This document shows, one piece after another, positions 34,001-41,700 of a DNA stretch of 64,000 bases. This DNA is from Streptomyces tibetensis (lineage in GTDB: Bacteria > Actinomycetota > Actinomycetes > Streptomycetales > Streptomycetaceae). Positions within the stretch are counted from its first letter, which is position 1; every line of letters begins with the position of its first letter. Both the position numbers and the translations under genes were made by a program. The notes beneath the pieces were generated by a model, which worked only from the letters and a program-made list of their open reading frames with translations, was not told the DNA's origin and did no database searches. The stretch spans positions 62,001 through 126,000 of the forward strand of contig NZ_SZVW01000021.1 of NCBI RefSeq assembly GCF_007655005.1, given 5' to 3'.

Positions 34001-34055
34001 TCTTCTCCGTATCGCCCGACCCGCGATGTCGCCGGCCGGGTGAGAGGGGACGGTG

Positions 34056-34085
34056 GGCCCCGTATCCGTAACCGGGTACGGGGCC
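34056..34085 (+). terminator. Terminator after sodN
   Basis: Nine-base stem GGCCCCGTA / TACGGGGCC (34056-34064 with 34077-34085) with inner CCG/CGG pairing, 55 bases after the sodN stop. It also separates sodN from the convergent phosphate permease gene. Confidence 0.88.
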
Positions 34086-34146
34086 TTCGCTCTGCCTGCG
34101 CCTCCGGCGGGCCGGATCGAGGTCCTCCACCCTCGGTCCCCGTCGC

Positions 34147-35301
<1,155 letters not shown>

Positions 35302-35404
35302 TGCTGCATGCAAACAGCGCAGGCCGACGGATCGGGATCGGTGCGGCGGGGGCCGGTCGAGGTTCACGCAGGTGGCGGTGGAGCGTCCCTCTACGATCGC
35401 GCCC

Positions 35405-36154
35405 ATGAGGATCGGATGGACATACGCCTTCATCGACCGCCCGCGCCCGGACTTCGGCGCCGCCTGCGACTTCTGGACGGCGGTCACGGACACCCGTCTG
35501 TCCGAACTGCGAGGGGAACACGACGAGTTCGTCACCCTGCTCCCCGAGGGCGCCGACGCGTGCGTGAAGGTGCAGGCGGTCGGCTCGGGCTCCGGCGGTG
35601 CGCACATCGACTTCTGCGTGGACGACGTGGCGGAGTTCGCCGCGACGGCGGTACGGCTCGGCGCGGACGTGGTGGCCGACCTCGGGTCGCTCGTCGTGCT
35701 GCGTTCGCCCGGCGGGCAGTTGTTCTGCGCGGATCCCTGGCGCGGCCAGTCGTCACGGCCGGGTGTGGTGCGGGGCAGCCGTCTGGACCAGGTGTGCCTG
35801 GACGTCCCGTTCTCGGCCTACGAAGGTGAGGTCGCCTTCTGGAGCGCGCTGCTCGACGGCTGGGAGTCGCTGCCGGGCTCCCTGCCGGAGTTCCACGTGG
35901 TCAAGCCGCCGCCCGGCCTGCCGGTCCGTCTGCTCCTGCAACGCCTCGGCGGGGAAGGGCCGGCCTCGGCCCACCTCGACCTCGCCTGCGCGGACGTCAC
36001 GGCGACCCGGGCACACCACGAGCGGCTCGGGGCCGCCTTCGTGGCCGGTTTCTCCGGCTGGACGGTGATGCGCGACCCGTCGGGCGGCACCTACTGCCTG
36101 ACGACCCGGGATCCGGTGACGGGCGGGGTGCGCGGTCAGGGGATGTCGGCGTAG
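35405..36154 (+). CDS. Two-domain VOC (glyoxalase/dioxygenase-fold) protein
   Basis: A 249-residue protein with two vicinal-oxygen-chelate repeats. The first spans YAFIDRPRPDFGAACDFW to SPGGQLFCADPW. The second spans LDQVCLDVPFSAYEGEVAFW to DPSGGTYCLTTRDP. The His/Glu metal ligands are only partly recognisable (GAHIDFCVDD and SAHLDLACAD keep His). The function is unassigned; relatives range from glyoxalases to antibiotic-binding proteins. ATG 35405 gives the family length. Its last 19 bases overlap the convergent small membrane gene. Confidence 0.87.
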   Translation: MRIGWTYAFIDRPRPDFGAACDFWTAVTDTRLSELRGEHDEFVTLLPEGADACVKVQAVGSGSGGAHIDFCVDDVAEFAATAVRLGADVVADLGSLVVLRSPGGQLFCADPWRGQSSRPGVVRGSRLDQVCLDVPFSAYEGEVAFWSALLDGWESLPGSLPEFHVVKPPPGLPVRLLLQRLGGEGPASAHLDLACADVTATRAHHERLGAAFVAGFSGWTVMRDPSGGTYCLTTRDPVTGGVRGQGMSA

Positions 36155-36366
36155 GCGCAGGAGACGGTCCCGGCTTCCCCGGTCGTCGGGCAGGGCGGCA
36201 GGTCCGGTGGCTCGTCGGGATCCGCCTGCTGCCAGACGTACGGCCCCCGCGGCTCCGTGGAGTCCTGCATCCACAGCGTCAGACCGCCCGTGACGGCCAC
36301 GAGCAGCGCCCACCCGATCATCACCCGGCGCCACACCGTGCGGCGCCGCTCCCCCCGTTCACTCAT
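36136..36366 (-). CDS. Small single-pass membrane protein
   Basis: 76 residues. A basic N-terminus (MSERGERRRTVWRRV) leads into one membrane segment MIGWALLVAVTGGLTLWMQ. A Pro/Asp-rich outside tail follows with two cysteines (PPCPTTGEAGTVSCAYAD). The family is not recognised. It overlaps the VOC gene 3' end by 19 bases. The sequence organisation suggests an exported, possibly disulphide-bonded tail. Confidence 0.72.
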   Translation of the reverse strand: MSERGERRRTVWRRVMIGWALLVAVTGGLTLWMQDSTEPRGPYVWQQADPDEPPDLPPCPTTGEAGTVSCAYADIP

Positions 36367-36427
36367 GCCTCACACGTTAGTGCCGCGGCAGGCGGGGTTT
36401 GCGCGACGGGACGAACGCTGCCCGGTC

Positions 36428-37648
36428 CTAGTCGCCCAACCGCGCCGCCCGGGTCCGGAGATAGCGCTGCTCGGGCAGGCTGAGGGTTAGCGCCGCCGCC
36501 GACTCGTAGGCGGCCCGGGCGGCTTCGGGCTCGCCGGCGCGCTCCAGGAGGTGGCCTCGTACGGCGTCCAGACGATGGCCCCTCAATTCGCCTGCCAGGG
36601 CCTCCACTTCGGTCAGGCCTGCGTGCGGGCCGTGGACCATGGCGACGGCGACCGCGCGATTGAGACGTTCGACGGGGCCGGGGACCAGCCCGACCAGGAC
36701 GTCGTACAGACCCAGGATCTCGGCCCAGTCGGTCGCCTCGGGCGAGGCTGCCTCGTCGTGCACGGCGGCGATCGCGGCCCGCAGCTGGAACGGCCCCGGG
36801 CGGCCCCGGGACAGGGCCCGGGTGACCAGTGCGACGCCCTCCTCGATCGCCGCCCGGTCCCAGCGGTCGCGGTCCTGCTCGTCGAGGGGGATCAGCTCGC
36901 CGTGCGGACCGCTGCGCGCGTCCCGCCGGGCGTCGGTGAGCAGCATCAGCGCGAGCAGACCGGCCACCTCGCAGTGCCCGGGCAGCAGCCCGTGGACCGT
37001 GCGGGTCAGCCGCACGGCCTCGCCCGCGAGGTCGCGGCGTTGCAGTGCGGCGCCGGAGGTGGCCGTATAGCCCTCGTTGAAGATCAGGTAGAGGGTCTGC
37101 AGGACGGACGGCAGCCGCCGCTCCCAGTGGTCCGGGCGTCCGAAGCGCACGCCCCGCACCTTCTGCTTGGCCCGGCTGACCCGCTGCGCCATCGTCGCTT
37201 CCGGGACCAGATACGCCCGCGCGATCTCCGCGGTGGTCAGACCGCCCACGGCACGCAGGGTCAGTGCGATCTGCGCGGGCGGCGACAGATCCGGATGGCA
37301 GCACAGGAACAGCAGCGAGAGCGTGTCGTCCTCGCGGGGCGCCCGCTCCCCGGGCGGCGGGGCCGTGAAGGCGTCCCGAGGCGTGAGCGCTGCGGCCCGC
37401 TCCTCGCGCTGCCGCCGGGCCTGGTCGCTGCGCAGGGCGTCGGTGAGCCGCCGCGAGGCCACCTTGATCAGCCAGCCGCGCGGATTGCCGGGCACGCCCG
37501 CTTCGGGCCATTGCCCGGCGGCCGCGAGCAGCGCCTCCTGTACGGCGTCCTCGGCGGCGTCGAAGTGTCCGTACCGTCTGACCAGCGCGCCGAGGACCTG
37601 CGGCGCCTTGCCACGCAGCAGGTCCTCGATCTCGGGCGTGGTCCTCAC
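36428..37648 (-). CDS. ECF42-type RNA polymerase sigma factor with C-terminal extension
   Basis: A 406-residue sigma factor. Region 2 has GHFDAAEDAVQEALLAAAGQ and GNPRGWLIKVASRRLTDALR. Region 4 has LTLRAVGGLTTAEIARAYLV and TMAQRVSRAKQKVR. A 200-residue helical C-terminal extension (LPSVLQTLYLIFNEGYTATS onwards, ending SLPEQRYLRTRAARL) is the hallmark of ECF42. No anti-sigma is nearby. ECF42 factors are co-encoded with DGPF proteins and regulate their own operons; the extension is known to be needed for activity. It starts 28 bases after the DGPF gene stop. Confidence 0.93.
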   Translation of the reverse strand: MRTTPEIEDLLRGKAPQVLGALVRRYGHFDAAEDAVQEALLAAAGQWPEAGVPGNPRGWLIKVASRRLTDALRSDQARRQREERAAALTPRDAFTAPPPGERAPREDDTLSLLFLCCHPDLSPPAQIALTLRAVGGLTTAEIARAYLVPEATMAQRVSRAKQKVRGVRFGRPDHWERRLPSVLQTLYLIFNEGYTATSGAALQRRDLAGEAVRLTRTVHGLLPGHCEVAGLLALMLLTDARRDARSGPHGELIPLDEQDRDRWDRAAIEEGVALVTRALSRGRPGPFQLRAAIAAVHDEAASPEATDWAEILGLYDVLVGLVPGPVERLNRAVAVAMVHGPHAGLTEVEALAGELRGHRLDAVRGHLLERAGEPEAARAAYESAAALTLSLPEQRYLRTRAARLGD

Positions 37649-37676
37649 GGGCGGGTCCGTCGGTGCCGGCCGTCCG

Positions 37677-38090
37677 TCAGATGTCCCCGGAGCCGTCCAT
37701 GATCGGGCGGATCACGACCGGATGGGCGGGGGCGCCGGCCGGCTGGGGGCAGCGGGAGACGCGGTCGGCGATCGCCGTGACCCGCTCCAGGCTCTCGCAC
37801 TCCAGGACCCAGTAACCGGCCAGCAGCTCCTTGGTCTCGCTGTACGGCCCGTCGGTGATCACCGCCTTGCCGTCGTCACCGAGGGTGACGCTCCGGGTCT
37901 GCGCCGGCTCGGCCAGGCCTTGCGCGTCGACGAGCTCACCGCTGTCGGAAAGGTCGTCGTTGATGGCGCCCATGTAGGCGAACATGGTCTGCAGCTCCTC
38001 CTCGCTCCAGGCCGGGGAGTCCGTCGACGCCCTGCCCTGCATGGCCTCGTAGTCCGCCTGCGTGCCCTGCACCATGACCAGGTACTTCAT
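37677..38090 (-). CDS. DGPF-domain (YCII-related) protein, ECF42 partner
   Basis: A 137-residue YCII-fold protein. It begins MKYLVMVQGTQADYEAMQGR and carries the signature VITDGPYSETKELLAGYWVL, giving the DGPF/DGPY motif. DGPF proteins are the conserved targets and operon partners of ECF42 sigma factors; their biochemical role is unknown, with oxidative or antibiotic stress suggested. It is the first gene of the operon, and a TGTCGA-N17-CGAC promoter lies about 50 bases upstream. Confidence 0.93.
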   Translation of the reverse strand: MKYLVMVQGTQADYEAMQGRASTDSPAWSEEELQTMFAYMGAINDDLSDSGELVDAQGLAEPAQTRSVTLGDDGKAVITDGPYSETKELLAGYWVLECESLERVTAIADRVSRCPQPAGAPAHPVVIRPIMDGSGDI

Positions 38091-38142
38091 CAGTCCGCTC
38101 CTTCGGCTCTCACCGCCCCGGTGGGCGGCTCTTCACAGGGGA

Positions 38143-38170
38143 CGTCGGAGCCGGGTGGCGCAATTCGACA
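38143..38170 (-). promoter_or_regulatory. Predicted ECF42-dependent promoter
   Basis: On the minus strand TGTCGA (38170-38165) is followed after 17 bases by CGACGTC (38147-38141). TGTCGA in the -35 and CGA/CGT-C in the -10 are the reported ECF42 motifs. The predicted start of transcription is about 45 bases upstream of the DGPF gene ATG, consistent with autoregulation. Confidence 0.72.
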
Positions 38171-38175
38171 CGGGC

Positions 38176-38538
38176 TCAGGAATTCTTCGCGACGGTTTCC
38201 CCGGAGGCCGTCTCAGGCCCGTCCGGGGTCGCGCCGGACCGGCCGGGGACCGCTTCAGGCGGGTACGGGGTCGTGCCGGTGGGGCGGGAGGCGGCTTCGG
38301 TCCGGGGCGTCGTCGTGGGCGGGGCGGTCTCCTCGGCGGCCGCGGGATCCTCCCCGGGACGGGCGCCCTCGACGGTGTGGCCGCCTTCGGCGGCTTCCGC
38401 GTCGTAGGACCCGCACTCCGGGTTGCGGCACGGGCCCGCCACCCATCGGGGGACCCAGGTGCCCAGCGTCTTGTGACGCCGGACGACCGTGTCCACTGGC
38501 TGTCCGCAGCCGGGACAGACGTGTTCTTCGCTGCCCAT
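38176..38538 (-). CDS. Putative zinc-ribbon protein
   Basis: A 120-residue protein from ATG 38538. It opens MGSEEHVCPGCGQPVDTVVR with a CxxC pair and has PCRNPECGSY later, so four cysteines could form a zinc ribbon. The remaining 70 residues are Pro/Thr/Ala/Glu-rich and probably disordered. The larger open frame reaching 39354 is rejected because it runs through the 37-bp array. The function is unknown. Confidence 0.7.
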   Translation of the reverse strand: MGSEEHVCPGCGQPVDTVVRRHKTLGTWVPRWVAGPCRNPECGSYDAEAAEGGHTVEGARPGEDPAAAEETAPPTTTPRTEAASRPTGTTPYPPEAVPGRSGATPDGPETASGETVAKNS

Positions 38539-38564
38539 GTCCTCAGCGTAGGCCGGTCGGGGGC

Positions 38565-38732
38565 TCAGCGCTTCCTGCTGCACGTGCGCACCAGAGCGCC
38601 GTCCCGAACGTGCGCACCGACTCCGGGCTGAACTCCGAGATCGCGAACCCGGAGCCGAACCTCGGCATGCCCGGGCCGTAGACGAGCGGGTAGGTCTTGA
38701 TGACGAGCTCGGGCGGACTGCTCCTTGAGCAT
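38565..38732 (-). pseudogene. Small ORF with two compensating frame changes
   Basis: From ATG 38732 to TGA 38565 a 55-codon frame is open, but only its first codons (MLKEQS) and last codons (TCSRKR) have normal G/C third positions. The middle (about 38720-38588) has perfect G/C third positions in another frame, reading PPELVIKTYPLVYGPGMPRF and SGFAISEFSPESVRTFGTAL. This pattern means an ancestral protein of about 55 residues that suffered two compensating indels, or rare recoding. The family is not recognised. Confidence 0.5.
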
Positions 38733-38888
38733 CTGACCCTGCCGGGCGTATGGAGGGCACCCTGCCCGGAGTGGGCGTCCCGGAGGGGTTCGTGGAACGG
38801 ATCGTGGCGACGGTGTTGCCGGAGAGGGGCCGGCGGAGGAGAGCTAGGCCGGTGTTGCCGGAAGGGGCCGGGCGGAGAGCTGCGGCGG

Positions 38889-39132
38889 CTGTCGCCGAAA
38901 GGGGCCGGGCGAAGAACTGGGGCGGCTGTCGCCGAAAGGGGCGGGGCGAAGAACTGGGGCGGCGGTCGCCGAAAGGGGCGGGGCGAAGAACTGGGGCGGC
39001 GGTCGCCGAAAGGGGCGGGGCGAAGAACTGGGGCGGCGGTCGCCGAAAGGGGCGGGGCGAAGAACTGGGGCGGCTGTCGCCGAAAGGGGCCGGGCGAAGA
39101 ACTGGGGCGGCTGTCGCCGAAAGGGGCCGGGT
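38889..39132. repeat. Tandem array of 37-bp units
   Basis: Six near-perfect 37-base units start at 38889, 38926, 38963, 39000, 39037 and 39074, each beginning C(T/G)GTCGCCGAAAGGGGC and ending AACTGGGGCGG. A partial seventh unit starts at 39111, and two degenerate units lie upstream from about 38815. There are no spacers, so it is a minisatellite and not CRISPR. Because 37 is not a multiple of three, it produces long artefactual ORFs in several frames. Confidence 0.95.
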
Positions 39133-39193
39133 GGTGGGGTCAGGGCCGGTGTCGCTCGGTGGGCGCGGCGGGCCGCGCCTTCGCCCGTTGGGC

Positions 39194-39829
39194 CTAGGCG
39201 GGCTGCCGGTGCGGTTTGGGCTCGCGCCACATGGGCCACATCGCCGGTCCGTCCGGGAGGTCGAGGACCGGGCCGACGGGCTCGAAGCCCAGGCGCTCGT
39301 ACAGCTTGCGGCTGCGGGCGCTGCTGGCCTCCAGGTAGGCGGGCAGGGCCTCACGGTCGCAGCGGTCGAGGACGGCCTCGATGAGCGCGGTGCCGAGGCC
39401 CTCGCCCTGGCGGCCGGGTGCCACGCCGATCATCCACAGGTACTCGTGGGCCCGCCCGGTGGGATGGATGGCGGCCGTCAGCCGGCCGATCGTCTCGATG
39501 CGCTCGTTGTCGGGATCGACGGCCTCCCGCACCTGGGCGGGGCCTTCGTCCTCGGTGGCGCCGTCGTGGCCGGCGGGGTCGTCGTGGTCCCCGTCGGCGG
39601 GCATGGAGAGCCACAGGGCGCAGGCCGAGCCGTCCTCGGTGACATCTATGCGGCCGGCCGCGAGCACGATGTCGGTGAAGGCGGCCATGAGCCCGGGATG
39701 CTTGGCACGGCGCTCCTCCACTCCGGGGAAGACCCAGCCGCTCACGGGGTCGTCCTGGAACGCCTCGTCCAGCAGCCGGACGATCAGCTCCCTGTCCCCT
39801 GCGCCCGCCGTCCGGATGGCCACGCCCAT
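39194..39829 (-). CDS. GNAT-family N-acetyltransferase
   Basis: A 211-residue enzyme. The acetyl-CoA loop lies in YLWMIGVAPGRQGEGLGTAL (RQGEGLG), followed by the terminal ASSARSRKLYERLGFEPVGP. The N-terminal half has RTAGAGDRELIVRLLDEAFQ and a DDP..WVFP segment typical of this GNAT group. An acidic loop (DGDHDDPAGHDGATEDEGP) interrupts the middle. ATG 39829 lies behind AAGGGGCGGGGC. The frame open to 40081 covers repeat DNA and is not used. The substrate is unknown. Confidence 0.88.
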   Translation of the reverse strand: MGVAIRTAGAGDRELIVRLLDEAFQDDPVSGWVFPGVEERRAKHPGLMAAFTDIVLAAGRIDVTEDGSACALWLSMPADGDHDDPAGHDGATEDEGPAQVREAVDPDNERIETIGRLTAAIHPTGRAHEYLWMIGVAPGRQGEGLGTALIEAVLDRCDREALPAYLEASSARSRKLYERLGFEPVGPVLDLPDGPAMWPMWREPKPHRQPA

Positions 39830-39980
39830 GCCCCGCCCCTTCGCTCGTCCCGACGGGCGTTGATCGTAGGGGGGTCGGGCCGCGCGGGGCGACGCGAGCA
39901 GGATCTTGGCGGGATTCAGTCGAACGTTTGCCCAAACTCGATCGATACGGCAGCCGTACGGGAGTCGGTCCGGACGTCGG

Positions 39981-40395
39981 TCCGGACGTCCGTCCAGGGA
40001 GCGTCCGGGGAGCCGTTCCGGACGTCCGTCCAGGGGGCGTTCGGCGAGCTGTTCCGGGAGCGAGGAGCGGGCCCCGCACACCGTGGGGCAGTGCGGGACC
40101 CGCCTACCGGAGGCCGGTGACCGTGCGGGGTCAGGAGCCGCACGGTCCCGGGCGCCCCGGAACCTTGCCCGTCGGTGGCCCGAGGGGCGTCGCTGGTGCT
40201 ACCGCTCGTCGGCGCCGGCCGACCGACAACGGCCCTCGGGCCAATGCAGGCCACCTCCCGCCGCGGGCTGCCTCCCGTCGAGGCCACCAGCCGTCGAGGC
40301 CGTTTCCCTTCACGGGCGGCCACCCGTCGGGGCCGCCACCCTTCACGGACCGCCACCCGTCGAGGCCGCCACCCGTCGAGGCCGCCACCCGCAGT
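39981..40395. repeat. Repeat-rich intergenic region downstream of prenyl synthase gene
   Basis: The 590-base gap between the GNAT and prenyl synthase genes holds a 36-base unit (TCCGGACGTCCGTCCAGGG core) repeated at 39981 and 40017. From about 40278 to 40395 there is a degenerate series of CGTCGAGGCCGCCACC-type units reaching to within 25 bases of the synthase stop. I see no gene in it. Confidence 0.8.
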
Positions 40396-40419
40396 GGGCC
40401 ACCGCCTGCCTCGGGGCCG

Positions 40420-41589
40420 TCAACCGGCCCGCCGGGTCACGAACTCGGCGAGGGCCAGCAGATCACCCGCCGCCTCCGGGTCCGGCACCGCACGGGCCAG
40501 TTGCTGCATCGCCCGGGCCATCCGGTCGGCCGCCTGGCCCTGGGCCCAGTCACGGCCCCCCGCACGCTCCACCGCCAGCCCGATGTGCTCCGCGTCCCCC
40601 GTCTCGCTGGGTCGCGCGTACAGCTCGGCGAGTTCGGCCGCCGCCGGGTGGCCGGAGGCGAAGGCCGCGGCCACCGGCAGCGACTTCTTGCGGGCGGCCG
40701 GATCGGCACCGACAGGCTTGCCGGTGCGGTGCGGGTCGCCCCATATGCCGATGACGTCGTCGATGAGCTGGAAGGCGAGCCCGGCCTCCCGTCCGAACGC
40801 GTCCAGCGCCGCGACTTCCGCCTCCGAGGCACCCGCGTACAACCCCCCGATCGCGCAGGCACTGCCGAGCAGGGCGCCCGTCTTGGCCTCCGCCATGGCG
40901 AGCACCTCGTCGAGCGTGACCTCAGCCGGGGCGCGGCGCTGCATCGCCGTGTCCGCGTGTCGCCCCGCGCACAGTTCGACCACGCAGTCCGCGAGCCGGG
41001 CGGCGGCGGCCGGGGCCGCCCGGTGCGGGTCCTGGGCGAGCAGCCGCAGGGCCAGCGCCTGCAGGGCGTCCCCGGCGAGGATGGCGTCGGCGTCGCCGAA
41101 CACGGACCACGCGGTGGGGCGATGGCGGCGGGTGGTGTGCCGGTCCATCACGTCGTCGTGCAGCAGCGTGAAGTTGTGCACGAGCTCCACCGCGGCCGCT
41201 GCCCGAGCCGCCCCCGCCCGCGCCTCGGACCCGGCACCGGCGGCCGCGGCGGCGAGGACCAGCGCGGGCCGGACGGCCTTGCCGGAGCTCCCTTCCGCCG
41301 CAGTGCCGTCGGCCCGTTCCCAGCCGAAGTGGTAGAGCGCGATCCGGCGCATCGGCCCGGGCAGCGAGCCGAGCGCGGTCCGCAGCACCGGATCGACCTC
41401 CGCCCGGGCCCACTCCAGCAGCGTGGCCGCCTCGTGCCCCTCGGTCGGCGCCGGCCGGCCGTCCCGCTGTGTCCCGATGGTCCCTCGTCCTTCCGGTGTC
41501 CCGGCGGCCTGCCGGGGCTCGGCGTACCGCTGCCCGCCCGGGGCGGGCAGCGTCGTCTCCGTCCTGGACTCCGTGAGGGACTCACCCAT
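40420..41589 (-). CDS. Polyprenyl diphosphate synthase, putative encapsulin cargo
   Basis: A 389-residue trans-isoprenyl diphosphate synthase. The first Asp-rich motif is HDDVMD (Asp145-Asp149), the second DDVIGIWGD (Asp277-278, last Asp replaced by Gly as in many actinobacterial enzymes); KAVRPALVL and GKPVGADPAARKKSLPVAAA complete the site. It should make GPP, FPP or GGPP from DMAPP and IPP. Residues 1-52 are an additional Pro/Gly/Thr/Arg-rich, low-complexity segment (GGQRYAEPRQAAGTPEGRG) absent from ordinary synthases, like the disordered cargo-loading domains of Family 2 encapsulin cargoes. The gene lies 111 bases after the shell gene on the same strand. The chain length of the product cannot be read from the sequence. 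Confidence 0.92.
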   Translation of the reverse strand: MGESLTESRTETTLPAPGGQRYAEPRQAAGTPEGRGTIGTQRDGRPAPTEGHEAATLLEWARAEVDPVLRTALGSLPGPMRRIALYHFGWERADGTAAEGSSGKAVRPALVLAAAAAGAGSEARAGAARAAAAVELVHNFTLLHDDVMDRHTTRRHRPTAWSVFGDADAILAGDALQALALRLLAQDPHRAAPAAAARLADCVVELCAGRHADTAMQRRAPAEVTLDEVLAMAEAKTGALLGSACAIGGLYAGASEAEVAALDAFGREAGLAFQLIDDVIGIWGDPHRTGKPVGADPAARKKSLPVAAAFASGHPAAAELAELYARPSETGDAEHIGLAVERAGGRDWAQGQAADRMARAMQQLARAVPDPEAAGDLLALAEFVTRRAG

Positions 41590-41700
41590 GGGACCGCCTC
41601 GGAGGATGAGCGGAGGGTGGCGCTTCCGCTGTCGCTGGGCGCGTGCCCCGAGGATGTACCCGCCCTGACGGGCGGGGACACGGCCGGCCTGCCGGCAACG

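Noticed and set aside
38815..39132. CRISPR-like repeat array
   Set aside because: The 37-base units are directly adjacent with no spacers, and there are no cas genes nearby.
38539..39354. N-terminal extension of the zinc-ribbon gene through repeat DNA
   Set aside because: The extra sequence is generated by the 37-bp array in one frame. The cysteine-bearing protein starts at 38538 and its codon bias stops there.
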